From Bugulina stolonifera (lineage: Eukaryota > Bryozoa > Gymnolaemata > Cheilostomatida > Bugulidae): 64,000 nt of DNA. Shown piece by piece: positions 50,142 through 61,681 of the stretch. The notes under the pieces were generated by a model. It was given only the letters and a program-made list of their open reading frames with translations. It was not told the DNA's origin and searched no databases. How positions within the stretch are numbered: position 1 is the stretch's first letter; the number at the start of each line of letters is the position of its first letter. The stretch covers positions 16,254,501 through 16,318,500 of the forward strand of contig OW285190.1 of assembly GCA_935421135.1 (NCBI GenBank). The letters are read 5' to 3'. The position numbers and the translations under genes are program-made.

Positions 50142-53100
50142 ATGGGTGACCTAAGGACATTCATTTGGACATCCAGTGGTATTTTGTTAATATTTTGTGT
50201 GTATTTATCACAATCAGAGTGGATAACGGTCTGTGACGTCTACATGGGCAGGGTCTACAGTAACACATTTGATATCAGCACCTCTGGTGAGTAGAGAGCC
50301 ATTAGTGCTATAAATTATATTTACTTTTTTGTATAAAACTTGTTTATGACAATTGTGTGAACTTGAAATGAATTTTGAGCATCTTAGTGCTGTATCACAT
50401 CTGTGCAGTTAAATTGTTGACCCCCCTCTGATGAATAGGATTAGTTGCCAAATAATACAATATAATATGCATAATTATGATTCATGTGTAGTTATGAAGT
50501 AGCCACATGGTGTTGTTTTCAACATTAGTGTTACCTATATTATACTGCTATATGTTTAACACAGAGCTAAGAAAATGTTACAAGAGCTTACCCGAGGAGC
50601 GATCACTCATAGACTGTTCCATCTCCTGTTATGGTGAAGCCAGATGCCGTACAGTCGTGTACCAATCGGATAGGAGTTGTCTTCTCTTTGATAAGTATCT
50701 TGAAGATCTTAACTTTACACCAACCACCACTGCCCTCCATAGAGAAAGAAGCCGGGTTGTTCAGATGAGGATCAGGGGATACAACAAAACTAATGGTAAC
50801 AGCCTGGTAAGCAATATAACTCTGTCAGGGCGTCACATAGACCAACCCCGACAATAATATTATGAAATTATGAATATTATAAAATACTTACCTTTATTTT
50901 ATAGATACAGGTCTTTCGTCTTACTTACAATTAAATACACTTACCTCTCTCTAGAATAAACCTTCAATAATAATATGGAGTGGGTTAGTCAAGAGGTCCG
51001 AGAAGTCAAAGCTTTATATCCTTATAAAGTATATATATATATATCCATAGGAATAGACACAATAGAGTCAAAGTCTCGTCATAAAGTTTATTGTAGGTAT
51101 TAATATTATAAGTCCAAAGAATTAATCCAAAACAGTAAATCGAATCAACTTAATAGCAATGATTATAAGAATGGAGTAATATAACAATAGAATAGTGAAT
51201 ACCAAAGTAATAGCTAAAAGTATAAACTCATATAACAGAAACAATAGAAAAACACAGACTGATCCCAATTCTAGGCAAAGTAATATATATATTCTACAAA
51301 ATGTTACCACGCTGTCATTGGGAGCTCATTTTAATTTACATCAATTTAATTGGCTAGCTAAGGAAAAGACACTGCACATATGCACATATCATAATTATAA
51401 TGTTATTTAGTCCATTATATATTGTGTTATAACATATACTGTTAATAGCTGTTGATTATATGTCATCCTTCATGGTTGATTGAGTATATAGGTTTGTCAT
51501 ATAGTTTGTAATTGGTCGTTCTTACAACTCTTACCAAACAGCGATACTATACTAATTTGGTTTCCCATGCGCATATTACATATAGGCCCGATGTCTTGTA
51601 CTATTCTCGCTTCTTTTCATTTGCTCATACATGTATTATAGTTGGTTCAAGCTCAACTGATAAACTTTGCTGTATTAGCACCACATCATGGTTGCTGCTA
51701 ATATTTTGGTCGACGAAGAGTAAACCCATATGCCATTTACATACCTACCTTAGTCTTAGAGAACATATAACATCATAACGAAGAAGAGCAAGTAACTAAT
51801 ACATGGGCAAAAAGTGCAAAGATAAAAAAGGAGCCAGTGCAAGACTCAGAATAAATTTTAGGAACATTTTTTAGTCAGTATAGTGTTTGCTATTACATGT
51901 ACACTGCAATGTATTTACTTAAAGCTACCTCAATGAGCTCTACAGTAAAGTAAATTATATTAATTATTACCATGGTATAGGAGAGCATTGGAGAATTTTC
52001 TAAATAAAAAGTATAACAACGGAAGCCCAAAGTTTAATGTTTTGCTAGTATTGTAAAATGGCGCAAGTTTCTTACAGGGAAATAGTCCTATGATTTAATG
52101 CAGTTCTTAGGTTTATTTCTATCAAGCTCTCTTTTACTTGATTTAGGTGGAGTCAATTAGGTGTCCTACTTTGTGCCCTGAAACAGCGAATTGCTTAATG
52201 GGCTGCACAAGCGAGCTTGAAGAGCTGGAGCCAATGTGCACAAACGTACAATCGGATAGCTTAAGTAAGTAACTGAACCAAAGTGTCCAAGTATTCTAGT
52301 GAGTAGGTCAAGTATGTAACTTAAGTAAGTAGCTTAAGTAAGTAACTTGCACTGTAAGTAAGTAACTTAAGTACATGTGCATTGTAACTCGAGCCAATGT
52401 GTCTGAGCATTCAGGTAGACAACTCAAGTACATGTAAGCAACTCGAGCCAGTTTCCTAATCGTAACATGTCGATAGTTGACGTCTGTAAGCAGTGCCATT
52501 GCTTATGACTATAAAAGCAGACATCTGTAGATAATGCACATTACTTGATTTGTATCTTCAACTTTAGTGTTAACAGAGGAGACAACTCACTATGTTCAAA
52601 GTAAGGAGTATTACTTTAGAGATCTAAGTGATGATACACCTTCATCTAGACCTATTGTAAGTAATTTCAGAACTAGTTATTTTGTATCTACAGTAAGTTA
52701 TTAGTCTATCTGTGTATATTGTGCCTTTATGAGAATACTGTTGTGTAGAAGATCACTAAGGAATCACTAGTGTTGGAGTAATTGTTCAACTCTTGATAGC
52801 ACTGTTGGCTTGTTATAATTTTGACATTAAAGAAACGACTTACGCAAATTTCTTCACCCACTTCATAGTTTTTAAAACTCGAGATTGGTCAAACAATGGA
52901 TCTACCAAAACACAGTTTTGGTAACTCTCTGCATCACCACTTTTTGGCACTTTGAAATTGCCAAACATTGGTGATGCAGAGAGTTTTCATTGAGTGAACA
53001 GTTTTAGTAAAGTTGCTAGTTTAATGTCAATTGCTCTAATTCCTATTCTGAGATATTACAGCTTTTCCACATAAAAATGAATGCATCTAATGTTTGTTGT

Positions 53101-56100
53101 TTTCTCTAATTGCTTGAAGACAGTTACATTCAACAAACTTATTGATGAATCGATTCTCCGTGTTAAATGGAGAAGCACTCTGAGAAGTGCCCAGTCACCA
53201 AGTACTACTGCAAGTGCTCTCTGGATGATCACATTTAATGGATCCAATGTCTGTGAGCTAGAGAGTCTCCATCACAATGAGGGTGCAGCAGGAATTAACC
53301 ATCACAAGGCATCCGGAAGTAAGTGGAAAGTAAAAGAGATTGCACAGAATAAGAACTAATATCCCATGTGATGACATTCCTTTAGAGTATAACTTGACCT
53401 AGATAACAAAAATTGTTAGTAGATACATGGCTGTAACTATTTAGGTCAACTGGTTGTTCTGGCAAAATTTATTCTTGATGCTACATAGCCCAATGCATTT
53501 GTTATGTCATAAAAGTAAGTAAAACTATTTTTGGTACAGTAGTTATAAGGATCCCATGATTCCACACAATTTACTCGCTTGTATTAAAATGATTTCATTT
53601 AGATTTGGAGGTCAACAGACTGAGCTCACATCTTGTCGGCAGCCAAAACTTACATGATGTACATTTATATACACATATTACTTTGACTCGATGCAGTATG
53701 CTATACTCTTTAGTTCATGGAATATGTGAAGGGATAGCTGCTGGGACTGTTACTATAGCTCTGAGTGTTACAATCCTTACTGAGGCAGTCGTTTATTCCC
53801 TTGTTGGTTACGGAACATATGGGTCACGACTTTATGTTGATGAGATCAAGACGGTTCAAAGGTCTAAGACAAATTCAGGTAAATCTGTTGTAATAACGTC
53901 CATATTTGTAGCATCTGTGTTCAATAGTTCACTGTATTTTATAGGTCAATGCTCCATAATGTAAATTATTCGCTTTACCCAAACTTTGGTAAACTGAGGA
54001 TCCAAGAAGACGTGGTGCAGTGTTTGGGCTGGTCAGTATGCAATAAAGATCTAATAATGCTACAGACACATATTTCCTTGCACTGTTGCCCTATCCTTAA
54101 GCAACTGCATTTACGTGTACATTGGGAGCAATCTGTAATAAACCCACAATAATGTACAGGCCTATGTAGGCATTTCAGCAGTCGATTTCATCGTTTGCAG
54201 CAATTGCATTTGATGCCTTTTAACGCTTTAGAAATCAAAATACATGTACATGTATATACTAGGTATGGTTTTTGAGAACCAAACAGACATTCGTCATGAA
54301 ACTGCCTTCTCAAACTGATCACATGTGCTCAAGTGAAGGATCTGTGACCAGAGTGAGAGAAACATTCTGAGTCAGTCTGTGTCATAGTTCGGCAATCTCG
54401 CATAGTTTATAGATCTATTATTACATGTACTCATATGTTAATTGTCATTGCAGCTTCTCCTGATGCTAATTTTCCACCAATGTTCAACATAAAGCAGTAT
54501 TCTTCAAGACAGCAGTGGAAGTCCGGTGTGGACTATCTAGGTAGCGAACCCTTTTGGGTAAGTCCACTCAACGGCGTGACAGCTGATTGAACTGCAGCTT
54601 TCATACAACTATGGCTACACACTTTGTATAATGTAAGCACTTCATCCTATAAAGCACCAGATATTGATTTGTTTGGATGCACAGTAAGCTCTGAACATTC
54701 TCAGGGAAATCACAATAGAACAGCAACATTGGGTCTATGTTTATCACAAATATCTTTTTTGATATGTGCTTTTTCTGATGCAGTGCTTTCTGTGAAATTC
54801 TGTCATGGCAGAACAGAAATTTCTTTCACGTCAGACTCGGTGCATTTGAACAACTGTGGAACCGTAGCAATGACTGGAGATTTCATTTGCCAAAACTTTT
54901 GCAGTTTGTCTGCAATTTGCTTAACCGCTTTAAGTAAAAGTAGACCAGTTTTACGATGATATGTATTACATGTACCATGTACATATATCTACCATGTACA
55001 TATATCTACCATGTTTATACATGTATATTATACTGTGTTACAGATCGTGAACTACCGCAAAACCTTTGTTGAAACTGTCTTAAAAATAAACCTGGACTTT
55101 GTTATTGGTGTTAATGAACCACAGTCCAGCTGCATATCCTGGTATATCAAGGTAGCTTATTCTACATGTATATTGCTCTTATTTGCATTCTTGTAGTGCT
55201 GCCCTTGTATTGTGTGTATCTTACAAATTTAGGTTGGCTATTATTATATCATGTATAATTAGCTAAAATCTAGTCTTCTATATGTTCGTAAAAATTTTTA
55301 ATGGTTATACATGTATCTCAGGGATACTACACCGTGATTTCAGGCTCTCTAATAGATGGAAAATAGTATAAAAAGCAGGCAGTGCTCTATGCACACTTTT
55401 AAACATTAGCAATACTGCATGTATGGTTAAAGTAATCTTCGAAATAAATTTTCATCTAATTATACACTCTGCTTTTTCTGCTATACAGGTTAACGATGAA
55501 CACTGCCAGCCAGTTCAACTTGTGAAAATCTTGTTTGTTGAAGGAGTTACAGGCGAGCACCGATCCGTTGAAAGTGAGTGGCACTACAGTTCTACTTCTA
55601 TAAAGTATTGTATTACATGTACCATAACATATATTCTACCTTCCGTTGAAGCTGAAATATTTCAAATATGGCACTTTTAGTCTATAATAACTAAACTGTA
55701 TTGCTACCAAAGTGTTTTGGTCTATAGAATGAAATATATAATACTGTCTTATACAGTGTGGCCAGATAAAATATTGGACCTATCAAACAGGCAGCTACTT
55801 GATACCAGCAATAAGAGACTTCCAACAAAATTGAAAAAGTTGCACACGGTACCATACAGCTATATTAGTAAATTATGCAAATTCATTAGATTTTTACTGT
55901 ACTCTTTCAGGTGAAATAGATGAAATTTAAGAATTTCCCTAAATGACATAAAGCAGACAGTGTTGTGTAACGTTAACAGAGTTACGTTCCAAGCAGCATT
56001 GATTAGTGTTAGCTGGCCAAGTGTGGGACAGAGGACACAACTCTGCCTATAATAGTACACATATAACAAACCTCAATAACAGAGGCTGCATTGAAAATAT

Positions 56101-59100
56101 GCAGAAATCTCATATCATAACCCCTTTCACCTTAGCCATACAGTTTCATTACCAACAATAGAGAAACATGATATTATAATGAACCTCCGGTTCAGTGCTA
56201 TACCACTGCATTAATTAATAAGCTGACATGTGAGTGTGCTTTAGTTGAAGGGTACTGCTCAGGTATCCATGCTGGAGATGTGAGGCTCTCTCTGCACACA
56301 GATCGCTGTCCAAATGTGGGCCACACAATGTCAGTTGACTTTACAACTGGACTCTTAGCGACAAACCAACGGTTTATTGTTGAAGAATTTATGCCAGGAA
56401 CAAAGGTCGTGGCTGGTAGGTTACTTGCGGTTCTCCTACTTAGTAAATATTCAAGTTCTAAGTCTAACTAATTGGTAATTTATTGTGACTGAGAACCTTA
56501 GTCTATGCTCTGCTGTTCCTACTGGTATTTGTATCATATGGTAAAGAAACATTTCAAAAAAGACAGTTTGAAACAGGACGTTTCACAACCGGACAGTTCA
56601 AAACAGGGCAGTTAGAAACTGTGTAGATTACATTTTAGAAGAACACAACTCACGGATAATTAATTTTAATTAATCAATTTAACTAATTAAATGATAAAAA
56701 TAATAATAAAAATAAAAATTAGTTGAAATCTGGTGTTTAGGGTTTGGGGTTAAGGATTTAGAACTGTCCGGTATTGAACTGTCCAGTTTCAAAACGTCCT
56801 GTTTCGAACTGTCTTTTTCGAACAGTCGCAAATTTGTATCATATAGGCTGCTATACATGCACAAAGGAACTGGAGGTGTAATGTGAAGGTATATTACTCT
56901 ACACATTATAGGTCTAGGTCAGGGATGCCCAAACTTTTTGGTGAGAAGGGACAAATTCTAAAAGCGCATCAGAGCAAGGGACACAGCTTTTGCTGCTGCA
57001 TCTATTGCGATAACAATTTGCGGACAATTCGATTATGATACAAAATGAGTTATTTTATAGCTATAACATGCGTATTTATTGATTTAGTTTCAACCAAAGT
57101 ATAACAGCAATAGTTATCTACTTTTGAAGTACACAAAAACAGTATAAAGGTAGAAACAAACTAGCAAATTTTGCGCTGTTATTAGCGGCAAAATGATGGT
57201 GAAGCAACAGGCATCACAAAACTGAGCACAAAACGCCCTGTTCGCCAAATATCAAGCGTGTTTATTATTTTACGTTTAGCTCTCAATACCACTGACTTCT
57301 GATTGGGCAGTAAAATTTTTACCGGCTCCATTCTACACTTTCGTCTGTAAACAAAAATTCTAAATCGAGTCGTTATTATCATGTGGTGTGCACGTAGGAG
57401 ACATGACATATAATACATGTATAACAATAATTGCCTCCCTTGGTACACATGCGAAGACTAGAAATTGCTTTCATGAAGGAACATCGCTCGTGTTTTGTTC
57501 AGCGGAAAAAAGTCGTTACGCTGGCAAAATGTAGTGGAATGCGGCGAAAATATTCGCTAGTCTGTTTCGGCAAATTATATGAAAATTGCAATGAATATTC
57601 TATGCATGCTACATGATTTACTTGTGGATACAATTATTAGTGGGTGACATGGAATTTCACTCTATTTCATCCTTGTATTATCCTCAAAGTCTATGTTTCC
57701 TTTAGTAGCTGCCTGGTATGTTTGTCTGCCAGTCTTGTCTGATTTTTGTTTTTGATATAGTTCAGGTGACTGAACAAACTCTCACACCAAGAATATGCTA
57801 CCAAAGAGTGTCATCAGCTTGACAGCAATTTTAGATCATTTGGAGTGGCTGCGCTTTCCACCCTACTCTGTCTTTAGCTCTTAGCACCGTGATTAGGTCA
57901 ATCAGGCCATCAATTTTTGTAGACTTTCAATCGTTGACAGAAATTTACATCTGTATCAGCTGAGAATATTTTGAGATTTTCAAATGTGGGGATTTTTTAA
58001 CATTGTGATGTGTTTTCGAGTGTAACTTGAGCAGTGCAATTGCTTTCACTGCTCAGCCACAAAAAGACATGTTTGCATGTGATATTTGAAAAGTGATGAA
58101 GGGACACCTAAATCCATGCAAAGGGACACTGTGTCCCTTAGGGACACATTTGGGCATCCCTGGTCTAGGTTAATAGTTTTATGATAAATAAATGAACGAG
58201 ACTCATTATAACATATCATGACTTATAGTATCTTATAATGCATCTTGTATTTTCTATTTTTCACACACTCTAGTGCAAGCTGTAAAAACATGTAAAATTT
58301 ACCAAGTCAGAAAAAGAGTAAGATATACTACTGTTTATAATTCTAGTAGTGGAACTCGACAGCTTGAAGCTGTATAGCCTGCCGTACTTCAACATTGCTT
58401 ATCACGGTGTAGCTGGACCGGAGAGTGGAATTGGTGTTGGAATAGTGTGGGCAAGTTATAGTCATTTTAATAAAGCCAAATTATGTGTAATTTTTGAATT
58501 TTCAAGTTACAGAACAGAATGCAACAGCACAAGATATTTCATAGATGACATACAATGTTTATTTATTACAGAATAGTGAGTGCCCAACTATATTAGTAGA
58601 ACGCCAGTCATCTCCACTTACAACATATGTCTTATGTATTAGAAATCGTTTAACATTACATTTATTGGTTGCACAGAGTATGCCAGACTATAACAAGCTA
58701 CACTCCAGTAGTGGTCTAAGGATATCTCTCAGCGCTGACAGCAGAGTTAGTCCAATTGGAGGATTTGGCTGCCGGCATTACATCAAGATAAATGGTAAAG
58801 AATGTGATACTCCTGGTCCCATATCTGGTGTTAGTTACATCCCAAATACCTCTAACATGCACAGACCAATCATGGGTAGGTAGACTACACAAACAACCGA
58901 CTCGTTCTCACCAATATAGGATATGATGTCATCTCTAAGTTATGAGCACTGAGCCAATAGGCTGGTAAAATGTCTCTGCACCATTCATTGTAGCTATAAG
59001 TAATTATAGCACTCTACTTACATGTAGCTATCAGTTCAATATTACTGTATACAAAATGTAGCTGAACAGCAAAACAGCAATATCTGTAGCTAAAGCAAAG

Positions 59101-59552
59101 CCACAAACTTACACAGCTGATATTGTAGAGCTAGCCGGAGATGTTCCAAGAGTTATTTATCTGCACTAGTTGCTACTGCCAATAAGTTTTGCCCTCGACA
59201 TGGCACTAGCCTAATGGTGCTGAAAAGAAATTGAAAATTTATGCGCTGCGTATATTGGTATTACATTTCGAAACTACAGGCAATGTTACTCATTGTTATG
59301 TCATGAAATTGGATCGCACGCTAAGCTATAGAGCCAACATAAAATGGTCATTATGTTATTTATCTAGTATTTTATATCTGTGTTGTAGTCGAAGGAATAT
59401 GTGAAGGTATAACATCTGGCCAGGTAAAACTTGATGTCTACAGTGGAACATATAAATCCAACACCGTTACAGGTTCATGCTATTTTGGACACAGCAGCAG
59501 TGTTCATGTCATGATCTCTGAAACATACATTGAAAGAGAAATTTTGGTCTAA
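50142..59552 (+). CDS. secreted protein with three CTHRC1-like modules (gene A)
   Basis: Thirteen exons join in frame to 630 aa: 50142-50286, 50565-50806, 52147-52264, 52568-52656, 53120-53318, 53714-53878, 54454-54557, 55044-55151, 55489-55573, 56245-56415, 58347-58450, 58677-58875 and 59389-59552. Residues 1-27 are a signal peptide. Residues 50-129 form a Cys-containing domain resembling PAN/Apple (LRKCYKSLP, IDCSISCYGEARCRTVVY, SCLLFDKY), and 130-168 are Cys-rich. Three modules follow (about 169-319, 320-475, 476-630), each resembling the C-terminal domain of CTHRC1. Typical marks are CRHYIKINGKECDTPGPISG, SNMHRPI and VEGICEGI, ending in RFIVEEF-like strands. There is no collagen triplet region and no membrane anchor, so it is likely extracellular. 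CTHRC1 in vertebrates acts in Wnt and matrix signalling; the role here is unknown. The intron after exon 11 has a GC donor. Confidence 0.88.
52923..52985. repeat. foldback hairpin in intron 4 of gene A
   Basis: AACTCTCTGCATCACCA and TGGTGATGCAGAGAGTT are exact inverted repeats. Between them TTTGGCA and TGCCAAA form a second inner stem. It is probably a tiny foldback element; no target duplication is obvious. Confidence 0.85.
56540..56831. mobile_element. foldback element flanked by a 13-bp direct repeat
   Basis: The left arm (AAAAAAGACAGTTTGAAACA, then GGACGTTT and CCGGACAGTTCAAAACAGG) pairs with the right arm (CCGGTATTGAACTGTCC, then AAACGTCC and TGTTTCGAACTGTCTTTTT). The centre is AT-rich without coding frames. 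ATTTGTATCATAT occurs exactly on both sides (56527-56539 and 56832-56844). The element sits in intron 10 of gene A. The superfamily is not certain because a 13-base duplication is unusual. Confidence 0.75.
56920..58162. mobile_element. hAT-type DNA transposon remnant, non-autonomous
   Basis: The terminal inverted repeats are CAGGGATGCCCAAA at the left and TTTGGGCATCCCTG at the right, of the form common in hAT elements. Both ends carry an exact 8-base target duplication, GTCTAGGT (56912-56919 and 58163-58170), the hAT hallmark length. Subterminal GGGACACA and TGTGTCCC are also inverted. The 1.24-kb interior has no long transposase frame, so it is non-autonomous or decayed. It lies in intron 10 of gene A next to the foldback element. 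Confidence 0.88.
58451..58456 (+). other. GC 5' splice site (GCAAGT) in gene A
   Basis: Exon 11 of gene A ends ATAGTGTGG|GCAAGT. Cutting here gives a 104-base exon, the same length as its counterparts at 54454-54557 and 63291-63394, and keeps the phase. No GT nearby gives the same result. Confidence 0.75.
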
Positions 59553-61681
59553 GAATACACATTGTACGGTTGCTATGCCATCAAAATTGAATCATTTCTT
59601 TTTATTTAAAATAACGAGTATGATACTTGGAAAGAAATATTTTAGTGAGTCATTGCTTGCAATGAGTTTCTAGTCACTATTATATGCATTTCATTACGTG
59701 AAATGTCATTTGATCATATGATAGTAAATAACTTTGAGCTGAACTGTATTTTGATTTTGAGGTGAATTGAATACCACGTACGGCCGTTTCTTATAAATTA
59801 TTTGTTATTTCTTGCTGGTCCATTCAGTGTTGTAAGTCAATTAGTAAATGCCTCTCAATACTTTACCTGCATATTTTAGTTGAAAAGGTAGTTTTTTTTG
59901 ATAATATCATAATATGTGCCCTTTTCCAGCACTAATCTGATTACTTGTTGGTTAGTCATTCAGCATGACTGTTTCACAATTTCAATACTTTAGAACTTGA
60001 TAATATTTGCTCATTTTGAACAATATAGTAAATTCAAGATGGCTTGACCATATTTCCGTAGAATATCTTCTTAACCTTTTTGAATTAATAAATGCTTATT
60101 AATTTCTATTTTTGTTCAACACTATTACAGCATAATAAAGAAATAATCAATTTGTGTTTGAGAAAAAATAGTTCCAGCAACTTTACACCTTACTAATAGT
60201 TAATGTACATTCTTATATCATCAATTTTTTGAAAATTGTGCTACTTACAAAAATATCACACAAATTATTTGCTTAGATTTATATGCGTGGCTTAATATTA
60301 GCCTAAAAAGTAGAACACCCTGCAGGTACATAACTCTGTAACACCTACGTAGTATTTCGAAAATTTAAGATTCTTTGATGAACAGTCTACTAATAATGTA
60401 ATCAAACAGCGTCTGCCAATGAAAAGCAGCTGCTAGTTACATATTGGTTAATGAAGCTACTCTTTGCCCACAACTAAGAAGCCCAAAACATGCAAATTAT
60501 GCTAATCAGTGAATATAATATTTAACAGACCAGTATTCTACAAAGTACTGTATTACCAGCTCAACTCTCAGCAATAAAAACACTATAATATTGAATATTT
60601 ACTTTTGTGCTTGATTTCCTTAAAATAACATTTTGTCTGTGTCAGGATATCACCACTAAACTATATCACTTTCCTGAAATACCCACTAAATGATACTAAG
60701 ATATGGCGGTGACAAGAGAGAGACTGTTTTCAATTACATTTTATTGGGTTATACGTTATGAATTACACTGCCTCTACATGCAGAGCACATTGGGTAGCGG
60801 AAGATTAATTTATGATTCTTATTCACTAGAATCGTCATTGAAAAAATTCAGGATACTTGACTTAACTTAAACATCTAAACAAATAAATTACAGTTTGCAA
60901 GGAGTCCTTTAAATAGACAAAGTTAACTACACCCAAACACATGCATGACTTGTTTTCATGCAGAAAATTGGTTGAAAAGTATAAGCATTAGCTATTAAAA
61001 AGACTTTACATAAATATTCTTGTATAACAAACAAATAAATGACCTGATGTAAGCTAAAGGACTAGTCACAAGGGCACGAAAGTGCCAACGAAACGTGAAA
61101 CGACAACTAGTGTTTTGATCTATGCCAATCAGTTTTGCAGTTTTACTAACAGAGATTCTACAGCACAGTAAATAAGGAATTACATTGATATAATTACATG
61201 TATACACACAATGTAGTCTCAATAAGGATATTGTTATCAAACTGTGACCAGTTGCAAAAGTTTTTGAGATGAAAAATTGTTGTTTGGCTTTACAAAAAAA
61301 CACTTCTAGTTTGCATTTTCTCCTGTTTATTTTCTCCTGCTGTTGAATCTGTACAACTCAATAGGCTGAAAGAAATAATTAACAGTGTTAATTGACTCAA
61401 TCCCTATAGCGAGATGCATAGGCTTTGAATTAAAATTTGTAAGGAAAGGAGGACATTATATATTATGTATATGTAAATTCATGCATAACAGTACCACCTT
61501 TCCGTGCATAGCTTACCAGCTCTCTTCTAGTATTATATTTGTAACTACTCCTGCTTGAAAAATAGGCTAATTAGTATTTGTTAATTAAATGAACTCTCAT
61601 GTGCTCCAATGGCACAATTTCTTATCTGAAAACTGTTGTCTGGTCACACCAACAATTAAATGTATTGTTGCCAAAGCACAG
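59553..61681. other. spacer between convergent CTHRC1-like genes
   Basis: AT-rich, with no gene seen. AATAAA near 60135 (plus) could serve gene A, and TTTATT at 61326-61331 (AATAAA on minus) could serve gene B. No long inverted repeat joins the two genes across this gap. Confidence 0.45.

Noticed and set aside
53605..53713. In-frame extension of gene A exon 6 towards the left
   Set aside because: An acceptor at 53603 is possible, but the one at 53713 gives a 165-base exon matching the paralogous exon in gene B and the CTHRC1 core order.
54624..54959. 111-codon frame (plus) inside gene A
   Set aside because: It lies in the intron between exons 7 and 8, which join perfectly in phase; no similarity to the modules and no good splice sites of its own.
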